64,000 nt of DNA from Caldilinea sp. CFX5 (GTDB lineage Bacteria; Chloroflexota; Anaerolineae; Caldilineales; Caldilineaceae), in contig QWII01000030.1 of NCBI GenBank assembly GCA_021405325.1, positions 1 through 64,000 on the forward strand, in the 5' to 3' direction. Below the pieces are notes generated by a model, which did no database searches, was not told where the DNA came from, and saw only the letters and a list, made by a program, of their open reading frames with translations. A program made the translations under genes and the position numbers. Position 1 is the first letter of the stretch; every line of letters begins with the position of its first letter. This document shows, piece by piece, positions 15,859 through 24,421 of the stretch.

Positions 15859-17388
15859 CTATTTCGACGCCCGCCATTCCTCCAGTTGTTTGTTGATCTC
15901 TTCGATCACTTTATCACCGCCGGCATCCTTGGTGCGTTGGATAAATTCCGGCAGAATCGTATCCAGATCAAGGAAGCCAATACCCATTGTTTGGTACTCT
16001 TTGGTGATCGCTTGAATCTGGGCCAGTTCGGTCTTGACCGGGGTCTGGTCAAAGACAAAGCCGACAATGGGCGACGGGGTGGCTTCCTCATTCAGCTTGC
16101 GCGTGGCGTCCCAGGCGCCCACTTTGGAAGCGTCGGTGTAGTAAGCGTTGAACTGGTTGCCGAACATCCAGTCGCTGTTGGGGTTGTAGGGGCTGTTCTC
16201 GGCGGTGACGCCTTCGGGCAGGCCGATCACTTCCTTCTCCTTGTCCACCCAGATCCAGTGCGTGCCTTCAATGCCATAGCAGAGGGTGTTGTAGACCGTT
16301 TTATCGGTGTTGACTGCCTCAAAATATTTGACACAGGCGTCGGGATTGCTGCTCTGCTTGTTGACGCCGGTCATGGTGGCGGCGGGGCCATTTTCCAAGT
16401 AGTTCTTGGCGAGAATCTTGGCGGTGAAGTCCAGGCCGGTGATCGACTTCATCTCAGCTTCAATCCCCGGTTTGTTGTTGTGGAAGTGGCTGGCATATTT
16501 GCCGGCGCGCTCCTTGGCGGCAAAGTCGGCGGCGGGCCAGGGTTCGGCGCCAAAGTAGCCGGCCTCATTCCATTTGCGCACCAGTTGCATCGTATCGACC
16601 CACGGTTGGAAGTCCCAGGGCGCCAGCGCTTTGGCATTGGCGTCATCCAGATCGATCAAGCCAAAGGAAGTGCCGCCGATGGCGCCGGCTTTGTAATAGA
16701 CGCCCCAGATGGCGCCGCTGCCCTCGTCATTACAGCCAATTGCCTTCACATCCGCCGGTTCGCCGGCCTTGACTGCATCCCAGAAGGCTTCCATATCTTC
16801 GAGCTTCTCAACTTTGCTCCAGTCCAGGCCATATTTGTCGGCATATTGCTGCGGCCCGCGTGGCCCAAAGTTGGCCGTCCAGGTCTGCTGGTTGATGGCG
16901 GCATAAACCTGCCCTTTGATGCGCGCCGAATCCCAGGCGCCCGGATTGACATCTTGCCAGAGGGTGGGGGCCAGCGCCTGCAACTGGTCGGTCAGGTCGA
17001 GCAGGACGCCATTTTTGACATTGTCATAATAGTTGTTGGCCCAGGTTGAGGTAAAGGCGAGATCATACTTTTCGCCGGCGGCGTTTTTGAGTTGCATCTT
17101 GTCACTAAAGGCCGACCAGTCGATCGGGTTCAGTTGGAGGGTGGCGCCGATTTTGTCCATTAACAATTTACCCACCGCCTCCTGTACGGCCGGGACATCT
17201 TTAAAGTTGGCGCGGGTGCCATAGAAATAGACCAGTTCCGTCCCTTCGCCGGCGGCGGCGTCACCGCTCTGCTGGGCTTGCGGCGCGGCGGCGGGGACAC
17301 AGCCCGCTAACAGCCCGGTTGCCAGGGCGGCGCTGCTCCATTTGAGAAAAGTGCGGCGCGACAGGTGCGCTTGCGTCGAAATAGCCAT
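15859..17388 (-). CDS. Sugar ABC transporter solute-binding lipoprotein (LplA-like)
   Basis: A 509-residue periplasmic or surface sugar receptor. The N-terminus carries a twin-arginine-type signal with lipobox (SRRTFLKWSSAALATGLLAG followed by CVP), so it is lipid-anchored. The mature part is a family-1 solute-binding fold, and the C-terminal 80 residues (PSPIVGFVFDQTPVKTELAQ, then EINKQLEEWRASK) resemble the DUF3502 tail of LplA-like proteins. The start at 17388 has GGGAGGA at a good distance, so the nine codons upstream are left out. Two permeases precede it at 17412 and 18430. There is no ATPase gene nearby. The substrate is probably an oligosaccharide or complex sugar. Confidence 0.9.
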   Translation of the reverse strand: MAISTQAHLSRRTFLKWSSAALATGLLAGCVPAAAPQAQQSGDAAAGEGTELVYFYGTRANFKDVPAVQEAVGKLLMDKIGATLQLNPIDWSAFSDKMQLKNAAGEKYDLAFTSTWANNYYDNVKNGVLLDLTDQLQALAPTLWQDVNPGAWDSARIKGQVYAAINQQTWTANFGPRGPQQYADKYGLDWSKVEKLEDMEAFWDAVKAGEPADVKAIGCNDEGSGAIWGVYYKAGAIGGTSFGLIDLDDANAKALAPWDFQPWVDTMQLVRKWNEAGYFGAEPWPAADFAAKERAGKYASHFHNNKPGIEAEMKSITGLDFTAKILAKNYLENGPAATMTGVNKQSSNPDACVKYFEAVNTDKTVYNTLCYGIEGTHWIWVDKEKEVIGLPEGVTAENSPYNPNSDWMFGNQFNAYYTDASKVGAWDATRKLNEEATPSPIVGFVFDQTPVKTELAQIQAITKEYQTMGIGFLDLDTILPEFIQRTKDAGGDKVIEEINKQLEEWRASK

Positions 17389-17411
17389 AACTTGTTCCTC
17401 CCGTGTTGAAA

Positions 17412-18335
17412 TCATTCTTTGAGTGAACCGACACGAATACCGCGAATAAAGTACCGCTGGACAAAGGGGTAGGCCAGCAGGATAGGACCAATGGCCAGGA
17501 CCACCATCGCCATGCGCGCCGGAATACGCGGCGGATCCACCCGCACCCCCGCCTGTTGCGACAGTAGATCGAGAAAGTCCATGTTGTTGACAATGGTGTA
17601 GAGCAGATATTGAATGGGAAACAGCCCCGGCTTTTCAATATAAAGCAGCGGTGTAAACCAATCATTCCAATACATGAGCGCCGAGAACAGCCCGACCGTC
17701 GCCAGCCCCGGCGTGGAGAGGGGCACCACAATCTGAAAAAAGGTGCGCCATTCACCAGAGCCATCAATGCGGGCGGCGTCGAGCAACTCTTCGGGAAGGT
17801 CGCGAAAGTAGGTGCGCAGGATCAAGACCCAGCCGCCTACCACCAGCAAGGGGAGAATCAGCACCGGCAGCGTATCTTTGAGCTTCAGATATTGGGTGAT
17901 AAGAATGTAGGACGGCACCAACCCGCCGCTAAAGAGCATGGTAAAGAAGATATAGAAGGCAATCACCTTGCGATATTGAAAATGTTTGCGCGTCATGGCA
18001 TAAGCGACCAGCGCCATAATCAGCAATCCCAACGGCGCGCCGATTCCTGTAACCAGCAGCGAAACCAGATAGGAATTTAGCACCTGGGCGCTATCGACCA
18101 GCAGATATTCATAAGCGAAGGTATTAAATTCACGCGGCCACAGGGCATACCCGGCATTGACCAGACTGTTCTCTGTCGAGAAAGAGGCCGACAACACCAC
18201 CAGAAACGGCAGCAGACAGGCCAGGCTGATCAACAACAAGACGGCATTGATCGCCAGCTCGCTGAACCGATCCGCCGTGCGATACCAAGCGTCTGAACGG
18301 ATTTTGCTCTTCTGGGGTGCTGATATAACTGCCAT
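17412..18335 (-). CDS. Sugar ABC transporter permease (LplC/YtcP-like)
   Basis: A 307-residue inner-membrane permease of the CUT1 importer class, with six predicted hydrophobic segments. The EAA loop that contacts the ATPase reads EELLDAARIDGSGEWRTFF near residue 205, followed by PLSTPGLATVGLF. The C-terminus PFVQRYFIRGIRVGSLKE is typical of the MalG/LplC half. ATG 18335 has AAAGGA upstream. It lies 23 bases before the solute-binding gene and follows the partner permease across a repeat-filled spacer. Confidence 0.92.
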   Translation of the reverse strand: MAVISAPQKSKIRSDAWYRTADRFSELAINAVLLLISLACLLPFLVVLSASFSTENSLVNAGYALWPREFNTFAYEYLLVDSAQVLNSYLVSLLVTGIGAPLGLLIMALVAYAMTRKHFQYRKVIAFYIFFTMLFSGGLVPSYILITQYLKLKDTLPVLILPLLVVGGWVLILRTYFRDLPEELLDAARIDGSGEWRTFFQIVVPLSTPGLATVGLFSALMYWNDWFTPLLYIEKPGLFPIQYLLYTIVNNMDFLDLLSQQAGVRVDPPRIPARMAMVVLAIGPILLAYPFVQRYFIRGIRVGSLKE

Positions 18336-18350
18336 GCGTTACGATCCTTT

Positions 18351-18429
18351 TACGAGTTACGAGTTACGAGTTACGAGTTACGAGTTACGACCGGCCATGC
18401 GTAACCCGTAATTCGTAACTCGTAATTCG
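18351..18429. repeat. TTACGAG tandem repeats in an imperfect hairpin
   Basis: The left arm (18351-18390) is five to six tandem TTACGAG units. The right arm (18400-18429) is a degenerate complement (CGTAACTCGTAATTCG), with CCGGCCATG between. It fills the spacer between the two permease genes and ends at the stop codon of the upstream one. Confidence 0.8.
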
Positions 18430-19404
18430 CTAAAACAAAGCCCGATCCGGGTCGATGCGGCGGACGATCCAGTTGACCACCAGTACCAGTACAAAGCCGA
18501 CGACCGATTGATAGACCCCGGCGGCGGCAGACATGCCTAGATCATTCATTTCCCGCAGAGCGCGATAGACAAAGGTGTCGATCACATCGGTCGTCGAGTA
18601 GAGAACCGCCTGGTTACGTGTGACATTAAAGAAAAGGCCAAAGTCGGAGCGGAAGATGCCGGCCACTGAGAACATAGTCAGAATCAACACCGTGGGCATG
18701 AGTTGGGGCAGGGTGATATACCAGATCTGTTGGAGTTTGCCCGCGCCGTCGATCTTGGCCGCTTCGTAATATTCCGGGCTGATCCCCAACATGACGGCCA
18801 GGTAGAGAATGCTGCCGTAGCCGATCCCTTTCCAGAGCGCCGTCAGCACCAGAATCAGTGGCCAGTAGCTTGGTTCGCGATACCAGGCGATGGGGTCGAT
18901 GCCAATGCTCACCAGCAGTTTATTGAGCAGCCCCTGATCAAAATTTAAGAAAGCAAAGGCAAAGTAGCCGACCACCACCCACGAGATAAAGTGGGGCAAA
19001 AACATGGCCGATTGGTAAAACTTGGCGCGCAGCTTGCCCTGCACCTCGTTCATGAGCAGCGCCACGAGAATATTCGCCACAGTGCCGGTGACAATGAAGA
19101 GGAAGTTCATGAGCAGCGTGTTACGGGTAATGCGCCAGGCGATGTCGGTGCCGAACAAAAAGCGGAAGTTGGTCAGGCCGATCCATTCGCTGCCCAGAAT
19201 GCCTTGGTCAAAGCGGTATTCCTTAAAGGCCAGAATAATGCCAAACATGGGCAGATAGGCAAAGACAAAGAGTAACAAGATGGCCGGCAAGGACATCAAC
19301 AGCGGGGCGCCGTTATCCCGCCGCCAGCGTTGCCAACGGGCGCGGCGGGCCTGGGCGACTGTGGCTTCGGCTGTCCGCATCTGTGGTTGAGCAGTTGTCG
19401 TCAT
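18430..19404 (-). CDS. Sugar ABC transporter permease (LplB-like)
   Basis: The 324-residue partner permease of the importer. It has a basic cytoplasmic N-terminus (QARRARWQRWRRDNG), six hydrophobic segments and the EAA loop EYYEAAKIDGAGKLQQI near residue 225, followed by TLPQLMPTVLIL. The ending VNWIVRRIDPDRALF is characteristic of LplB-type proteins. AGGAG lies nine bases before ATG 19404. A MITE-like element occupies the region just upstream, between this gene and the aminotransferase, so the element would be inside the operon if the two are co-transcribed. Confidence 0.92.
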   Translation of the reverse strand: MTTTAQPQMRTAEATVAQARRARWQRWRRDNGAPLLMSLPAILLLFVFAYLPMFGIILAFKEYRFDQGILGSEWIGLTNFRFLFGTDIAWRITRNTLLMNFLFIVTGTVANILVALLMNEVQGKLRAKFYQSAMFLPHFISWVVVGYFAFAFLNFDQGLLNKLLVSIGIDPIAWYREPSYWPLILVLTALWKGIGYGSILYLAVMLGISPEYYEAAKIDGAGKLQQIWYITLPQLMPTVLILTMFSVAGIFRSDFGLFFNVTRNQAVLYSTTDVIDTFVYRALREMNDLGMSAAAGVYQSVVGFVLVLVVNWIVRRIDPDRALF

Positions 19405-19444
19405 GCGCTCATGCTCCTGATTTCTCGATCATGGTTTGTCCATA

Positions 19445-19567
19445 GCGGTAGTAAAGACTTATGAGGGTTATGTAAATAAAGCGGTAACTGGAGGTCATCG
19501 CCGCCGGCGTGACAAGTTCCAAGGATTACCGAAACAAGTAGCTAACCTGCATTAGTCTTTCCTACCG
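19445..19567. mobile_element. MITE-like palindromic element, copy 2 (inverted)
   Basis: Ends CGGTAGTAAAGACTTATGAG (from 19445) and, on the other strand, CGGTAGGAAAGACTAATGCA (from 19567) form a terminal inverted repeat of about 25 bases with few mismatches. The core matches the copy at 14516-14632 in reverse orientation. The two copies flank the ABC importer genes and the two broken genes. Confidence 0.6.
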
Positions 19568-19589
19568 TCACAACTTCGTTAACAAAATC

Positions 19590-20873
19590 CTAGGCCAGCG
19601 CGTTCAGCACCCGGTTCATCCCTTCCAGGGTCTCTTCAATGTCTTCGTTAGTCAGTAACGGGCTGACGTTGAGATGGACGGCGCGGCCCAGCAGATCCAG
19701 GGTGCGGGGACACATCTCTTTGTGATAGGTAATAGGGCGGCGGGCATCGCGCCACGGTCCGCCGTTGGGCGACCAGGTGCGCTGTTCCATAATCGGCGTC
19801 CAGTGGGCGTAGACATGATAGTCGGAAACATCGGGCTTATAGAGGGTGCCGGCGCCGATATTTTCAGCGCGCAGCGCTTGAGCAATCTGGCCGGCTGACT
19901 CCATGTTCTCGGCAAAGAAGATGAGGGCAATGGCCGTGTCCCCGGCTTCATCGGCCAGTGTACGGAAGGTGATGCCCTTGCGTTTGGCGATCTCGGCCAT
20001 GCCGGCCTTGAGCATTCGCTTGCGTTCGCGCATGGCATCCAACAGGCCATCCAACCGGCGCAATTGCACCAACGCCACCGCGCCCAACAGTTCAGGCATC
20101 CGATAGTTGGTGCCGATCAGGATCTCCTCATTTGGCACTTTGTACTGGCGCGGGCCACCCACGTCATGGTACATGAGCGACCGTTTCCAGATTTCCGTGT
20201 CATTCGTAATGACCATACCACCTTCGCCGGCGGTGATGATCTTGTTAAATTGCAGGCTGAAACAGCCGACATCGCCGATGCTGCCCAGCCGCCGCCCTTT
20301 GTAGCTGCCGCCGTCGGCTTGGGCGGTGTCTTCGATCACCTTCAGATTATGCCTGCGCGCCACGGCCATGATCTCGTCCATACGACAGGGCGCGCCGCGC
20401 ATGTGAACCGCCATGATCGCTTTGGTGTAGGGCGTGATCTTGGCCTCGACATCGACCGGGTCGAGCAGCAGCGACTCATCGACTTCGGCCATAATCGGGA
20501 TCGCGCCGGCGGTGATGATGGCCGCAGCCGAGGCGATCCAGGTGTAGGCGGGGACAATCACTTCGTCGCCGGGGCCGACGCCCAGGGCATGGAGGCCGCA
20601 GGTCAACGCCGCAGTGCCGGAGGTGACGGCCAGGCTGTACTGCGTCCCCATAAAGGCGGCAAAGGCTTGTTCGAGTTCGAGGACTTTTGACGATGAGGTC
20701 AGTGGCCCATAGTAGCGGAAGAGCCGTTTGTTACGCAGCACTTCTAAGACCGCTTGCTCTTCTTCAGCATCGATCTCCATACCACCGGGGTACATGGGCG
20801 GGTCGGGGCGTTGCTTGGCCGGCGGGGCGCCGTTGAGGGCGAGTTGTTCGTGTAGATTGGTTTGGGTTGTCAT
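19590..20873 (-). CDS. DegT/DnrJ/EryC1/StrS-family aminotransferase
   Basis: A 427-residue PLP enzyme. The fold-type I features are SGTAALTCGLHALGVGPGDE, VIVPAYTWIASA, VIEDTAQADG (cofactor aspartate) and SLQFNKIITAGEGGM with the Schiff-base lysine in FNKI. Family members transaminate keto-sugars or scyllo-inosose. The surrounding SDRs, dehydratase and importer suggest either breakdown of an amino sugar or aminocyclitol, or use of a keto-sugar from this pathway. AGGAA precedes ATG 20873. It is one of two DegT genes in the window; the other (52292) differs clearly in sequence. Confidence 0.9.
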   Translation of the reverse strand: MTTQTNLHEQLALNGAPPAKQRPDPPMYPGGMEIDAEEEQAVLEVLRNKRLFRYYGPLTSSSKVLELEQAFAAFMGTQYSLAVTSGTAALTCGLHALGVGPGDEVIVPAYTWIASAAAIITAGAIPIMAEVDESLLLDPVDVEAKITPYTKAIMAVHMRGAPCRMDEIMAVARRHNLKVIEDTAQADGGSYKGRRLGSIGDVGCFSLQFNKIITAGEGGMVITNDTEIWKRSLMYHDVGGPRQYKVPNEEILIGTNYRMPELLGAVALVQLRRLDGLLDAMRERKRMLKAGMAEIAKRKGITFRTLADEAGDTAIALIFFAENMESAGQIAQALRAENIGAGTLYKPDVSDYHVYAHWTPIMEQRTWSPNGGPWRDARRPITYHKEMCPRTLDLLGRAVHLNVSPLLTNEDIEETLEGMNRVLNALA

Positions 20874-20900
20874 AATAAAGGTTCCTGACTAGAAAGCTGC

Positions 20901-20933
20901 CGCTCACAGCCGGTCACGGACCGGCTGTGAGCG
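20901..20933. repeat. 15-bp hairpin between aminotransferase and VOC genes
   Basis: CGCTCACAGCCGGTC (20901-20915) and its perfect complement (20919-20933) enclose ACG. A degenerate relative of this sequence appears inside the broken endonuclease-like gene near 32133-32192. Confidence 0.8.
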
Positions 20934-20947
20934 AGAAGGTTGCCGTA

Positions 20948-21394
20948 CTATCCATGTTGAAAAAGTTCAATCGTAATGCCATCGGGGTCGAGCAGGTAGA
21001 GGGCAAAGCCGCCCCGGTTGGGGCCTTCATCCAGCGCCACCGGCGGCGAACGAAAGCGCACCCCTTTGGCGCTTAAAGCGGTATAGAACGCGTGCAGATC
21101 ATCGACAAAATAGGAGACATGTGCACTGCCGGGGTTGTTGGTGCGCACATCAGCGGTCACGCCGCGGGGATGGAGATATTCAAAAAGCTCCAGTTGATGG
21201 GTTGTGCCCGGAATCGCCAACATGGCGCCTTTGACCACGGCATCCGGCCAGCCGATAATGGCGCGGAAGTAGTTGTTCTTGATTTCGGGGCGGATGTAAA
21301 GCAGATCAAAGCCCAAATTCTCCACATAAAAGGCAATCGATTGTTCTAGGTTGGAAACGGTGAAACTGGTATGGTCAGCGCCGGTGATTTTCAT
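20948..21394 (-). CDS. VOC (glyoxalase-type) family protein
   Basis: A 148-residue vicinal-oxygen-chelate protein. It has the paired beta-alpha-beta halves: ADHTSFTVSNLEQSIAFYVE with a metal-type histidine, HQLELFEYLHP, AHVSYFVDDLHAFYTAL, and the closing LYLLDPDGITIELFQ with its glutamate. Such proteins act as lyases, isomerases or dioxygenases on small carbonyl compounds. Its place between a DegT aminotransferase and SDR dehydrogenases suggests an isomerase or epimerase step in the same catabolic pathway. GAGG lies just upstream of ATG 21394. Confidence 0.85.
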   Translation of the reverse strand: MKITGADHTSFTVSNLEQSIAFYVENLGFDLLYIRPEIKNNYFRAIIGWPDAVVKGAMLAIPGTTHQLELFEYLHPRGVTADVRTNNPGSAHVSYFVDDLHAFYTALSAKGVRFRSPPVALDEGPNRGGFALYLLDPDGITIELFQHG

Positions 21395-21542
21395 GAAAGC
21401 CTCGTGACTCTAACATCTTCAATGTAATCGTACATAACTTTGCGGGTAGAGCCGCCAGCGTGCCAGGGGCTGACCAGGAAACTTTTCGCCATAGAGAACA
21501 GTCCCTGGCACGCTGGCTGGTTGACCTCGTTTGTCATCGGTT

Positions 21543-22310
21543 CTAAAATAACTGATATGCCGTCCACCCACCATCAACGCGCAGGGTTTCCGCTGTGATA
21601 TAGGCTGCCTCGTCACTGGCGAGAAAAAGCGCGGCTTCAGCGATTTCATCAACTGTACCTAACCGGTGCATGGGTGTCCGTCGTTCGTAGGTGGTGCGCG
21701 CCGCAATGCCTTGGTCAAAAACCGCCTGCGCCATCGGCGTGGCGACGACGCCCGGCGCAATGGCAACCACGCGCACACCGCGTTGCGCCCATTCTATACC
21801 CAATGCCTCAGTTAGCGCAACCACCCCTGCTTTGCTCACGCTGTAGGCGGCGCGGCCTTCGATGTGCAACAAGCCGGTGATCGATGCGATGTTGAGGATC
21901 ACCCCTTTGCCCTGCGCCAGCATCTGTTGCCCCGCCGCTTGGGCGCAGTAGAAGACGCCGGAGAGATTGACCGCCACCAGCGCATCCCATTCGGCGGGAT
22001 CGAGCGTTTCCGCCGGGGCAATGGTCGAGAGGCCGGCGTTGTTGACCCAGACATCAAGCCGACCATAGCGTTTCACTACCTCATGGACAAGCGCCCGGCT
22101 TTGGCTTGGATCACGAACATCCAGCGGCGCAAAGTGGGCAGCCAGACCCGCACGCTGTAACTCCGCTTCGGCTTGCCGGCCTAAGGTTGCATCCACTTCT
22201 GCCAGAATGACACGCGCACCCGCCGCACCAAAGCGTTGCGCCATGCCAAAACCCAGACCGCGCCCAGCACCGGTGATGACAATCACTTGTTGGTCAAACG
22301 AAGTAGCCAT
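21543..22310 (-). CDS. SDR-family oxidoreductase
   Basis: A 255-residue classical short-chain dehydrogenase. It shows the NAD(P) motif TGAGRGLG near residue 14, NNAG near 90, the catalytic serine in NIASITG, and YSVSK with the catalytic tyrosine and lysine. The ending TAETLRVDGGW is family-typical. An acidic residue at the end of the second strand (EVDATLG) hints at NAD preference. It starts 16 bases after the next SDR gene, so both are surely co-transcribed. It probably oxidises a sugar or polyol. Confidence 0.9.
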   Translation of the reverse strand: MATSFDQQVIVITGAGRGLGFGMAQRFGAAGARVILAEVDATLGRQAEAELQRAGLAAHFAPLDVRDPSQSRALVHEVVKRYGRLDVWVNNAGLSTIAPAETLDPAEWDALVAVNLSGVFYCAQAAGQQMLAQGKGVILNIASITGLLHIEGRAAYSVSKAGVVALTEALGIEWAQRGVRVVAIAPGVVATPMAQAVFDQGIAARTTYERRTPMHRLGTVDEIAEAALFLASDEAAYITAETLRVDGGWTAYQLF

Positions 22311-22326
22311 AAAGATTCAATCCTGC

Positions 22327-23124
22327 CTACGGCGGAAACCCCTGTGCATTCAAATTCCCCCACGGCACCCAGCCGCCATCAACCCGCAAATTCTCGCCAG
22401 TGACGTAACTGGATCGATCAGAGGCCAGAAAAAGAACCGCGTTCGCAATCTCCTGCACCTCGGCCAGGCGACCCAGCGGTGTGCGGTTGGCGTAGGTTTC
22501 GATCTGAGCAATGCCTTGGTTAACGGCCTGTTGCACCATCTCGGTGCGGGTGACGCCGGGTGAAACGGCATTAACCCGAATGTTATGCTGCGCCCACTCG
22601 GTCGCCAGCACTTCGGTCAAGACGATGACGCCGGCTTTGGCGGCATTGTAGGCGGCGCGCATAGGCCAGCCGCCCAAACCGCCAATCGACGCGATATTGA
22701 CCACATTGCCCCGCTGTTGCGGAATCAGGGCGACACGGGCCACTGCTTGGGTCATAAAAAAGACGCCATTGAGCAGCACATCGATCTGGAGCCGCCAGTC
22801 CGCTTCCGGCATCGCCTCCGATTTGTGCAGGATAAAGAGACCAGCGTTGTTGACCAGGATGTCAATGCGCCCATGTTCCGCCATCACCTGCTCGGCCAAC
22901 GCTTGACAGGAGGCCGGTTGCGTCACATCGAGGGGAATGGCCTGCGCCCGGAAACCCGCCGCGCGTAACTGCGCCGCCGCCGCTTCCCCCCGTTCGCTCA
23001 TCAGTTCCCCAATCACCACCCGCGCCCCAGCCCGACAGAAAGTCTCGGCAATCCCCAAGCCAATGCCGCGCCCGCCGCCGGTGATAATCACTACTCGATC
23101 TTGTAAGAGCATAGTCGATTCCAT
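22327..23124 (-). CDS. SDR-family oxidoreductase
   Basis: A 265-residue classical SDR, a paralogue of the gene downstream. Motifs are [19 protein letters not shown] and YNAAK for the catalytic pair. [11 protein letters not shown] lies near the C-terminus. The start could be 23124 or an internal ATG at 23112 ([14 protein letters not shown]), and neither has a strong ribosome binding site. The tandem of two SDRs suggests two oxidation steps or two related substrates in the sugar or polyol pathway encoded around it. Confidence 0.88.
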   Translation of the reverse strand: MESTMLLQDRVVIITGGGRGIGLGIAETFCRAGARVVIGELMSERGEAAAAQLRAAGFRAQAIPLDVTQPASCQALAEQVMAEHGRIDILVNNAGLFILHKSEAMPEADWRLQIDVLLNGVFFMTQAVARVALIPQQRGNVVNIASIGGLGGWPMRAAYNAAKAGVIVLTEVLATEWAQHNIRVNAVSPGVTRTEMVQQAVNQGIAQIETYANRTPLGRLAEVQEIANAVLFLASDRSSYVTGENLRVDGGWVPWGNLNAQGFPP

Positions 23125-23136
23125 AAGAGTAAACCT

Positions 23137-23214
23137 GACAAGGTGACAGGGTGAAGGGGTGACAAGGTGACATAGCCGTCAGATGCAATTTCACCTTGTC
23201 ATCTTGTCATCTTG
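23137..23214. repeat. Repeat-rich hairpin spacer
   Basis: Variants of GACAAGGTGACA on the left and TCACCTTGTCATCTTGTC on the right fold back on each other. The best perfect stem is GACAAGGTGA (23161-23170) with TCACCTTGTC (23191-23200). It lies between the dehydratase and SDR genes. Confidence 0.65.
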
Positions 23215-24357
23215 TCAATCCACCCGGTAGCGCGCAATCACCGCCGGGTCGAGATCCAGCCCCAGCCCCGGTTGGCTGTTCAGGTGCATATAACCGTCGC
23301 GGATCAGCGGGCGGCTCTGTTGGATTTCGTGCCAGAGGGGGTCGCGCTTCAGGTTGGGGAAGATTTCCACGTAGAGGCCGTGGGGGATGGATGCCAGCAG
23401 GTGGAGCGCAACCTGGGATTCTTCGTGGTGGGCCATCTGCACCTCGAAGTGGCTGGCGAGACCGGCAATGCGCCGCCATTCGGTCACGCCGCCGGCAATG
23501 GTCACATCGACGTTGAGGATCTGCACGCCGCCGTGGAGGATCAGGTCGCGACAGCCAAAGCGGCTGATCTCCCCCTGGCCGGCCACCACGGGAATCGGCG
23601 AGCCATCCCGCACGGCGCGCAGACCGCCCAGTTGATCATACCAGCGCACCGGCTCTTCCATCCAGCGGATGTTGAGCGGCGCGACGGCGCGACAAAAGTC
23701 AATGGCATGGGTCGGCGTCCAGGCCATGTTGGCGTCACAGGCGATGACAAAGGTATCGCCCACTGCTTCACGCACCGCCTGCACCCGTTCCACATCAGCG
23801 GCCAGCGCCACCCGCCCTACCTTCATCTTGACGCCATACAACCCCTGCGCTTGATAGGCCAAAATCTCATCACAGAGCGCGCGATGGGTGGGGTCGCCGG
23901 GGTAGTAGTAGCCGCCGATGGCGATGACCGGCACGCGGTCGCGATAGCCACCCAACAGTTTGTAGACCGGCGTGTTGTGCAGCTTGCCGAGGGCGTCCCA
24001 GAGCGCGTTGTCGATGGCGGCAATGGCCTGCATCAACACCCCGCGGTTGCCCAGGTCGAGGACATGGAGGGCGCGGTTGCCCAGATCGACATCGCAGAAG
24101 AACATCTTCTCCCAGAGCCGCTCGACATCATGCACATCTTCGCCAATCAGCAGGGGAATCAGGTGGTTGCGCATGAGCGCGACAATCCGTTGCTGCGTCT
24201 GGTCTTCATCGCCGCCAAAGCATTCGCCCACCACGCCATTCGCCAGGTAGACACGGGTGACGATGGTGTTGCGATTCGTGATCTTGTAGGTGCCACCCAG
24301 AAACTCGGTGTCGAGCTTGCGCACCAGGGGGATGACTTCGATTGCGGTAATTTTCAT
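23215..24357 (-). CDS. Enolase-superfamily (mandelate racemase/muconate lactonizing) protein
   Basis: A 380-residue two-domain protein, probably a sugar-acid dehydratase. The barrel shows the acid/base KxK pair in GVKMKVG (177 and 179), metal ligands in CDANMAW (D208), WMEEP (E234) and GQGE (E263), and a histidine in AHHEE (310-311). This set is complete. The capping N-terminal domain (MKITAIEVIPLVRKL) is also present. The combination KxK plus histidine resembles the mandelate racemase subgroup, which includes many acid-sugar dehydratases. It heads a run with two SDRs, a VOC protein, an aminotransferase and an importer. The exact sugar acid cannot be told. Confidence 0.9.
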   Translation of the reverse strand: MKITAIEVIPLVRKLDTEFLGGTYKITNRNTIVTRVYLANGVVGECFGGDEDQTQQRIVALMRNHLIPLLIGEDVHDVERLWEKMFFCDVDLGNRALHVLDLGNRGVLMQAIAAIDNALWDALGKLHNTPVYKLLGGYRDRVPVIAIGGYYYPGDPTHRALCDEILAYQAQGLYGVKMKVGRVALAADVERVQAVREAVGDTFVIACDANMAWTPTHAIDFCRAVAPLNIRWMEEPVRWYDQLGGLRAVRDGSPIPVVAGQGEISRFGCRDLILHGGVQILNVDVTIAGGVTEWRRIAGLASHFEVQMAHHEESQVALHLLASIPHGLYVEIFPNLKRDPLWHEIQQSRPLIRDGYMHLNSQPGLGLDLDPAVIARYRVD

Positions 24358-24421
24358 GGTTGATCCAAAGAAATAATTAATTGCTAATTGTTGAACGAAT
24401 AATGGTTAATTTGGCCCATGC

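Noticed and set aside
15886..17049. 387-codon open frame antisense to the solute-binding protein gene
   Set aside because: It mirrors the codon bias of the real gene on the other strand. The minus-strand protein has a lipoprotein signal and a family fold.
18351..18429. TTACGAG tandem array considered as a CRISPR array or minisatellite gene
   Set aside because: Units are only seven bases with no spacers. It is best seen as one arm of a degenerate hairpin.
23212..24363. 383-codon open frame antisense to the enolase-superfamily gene
   Set aside because: The minus-strand protein carries the complete set of catalytic residues. The plus-strand frame is a high-GC shadow.
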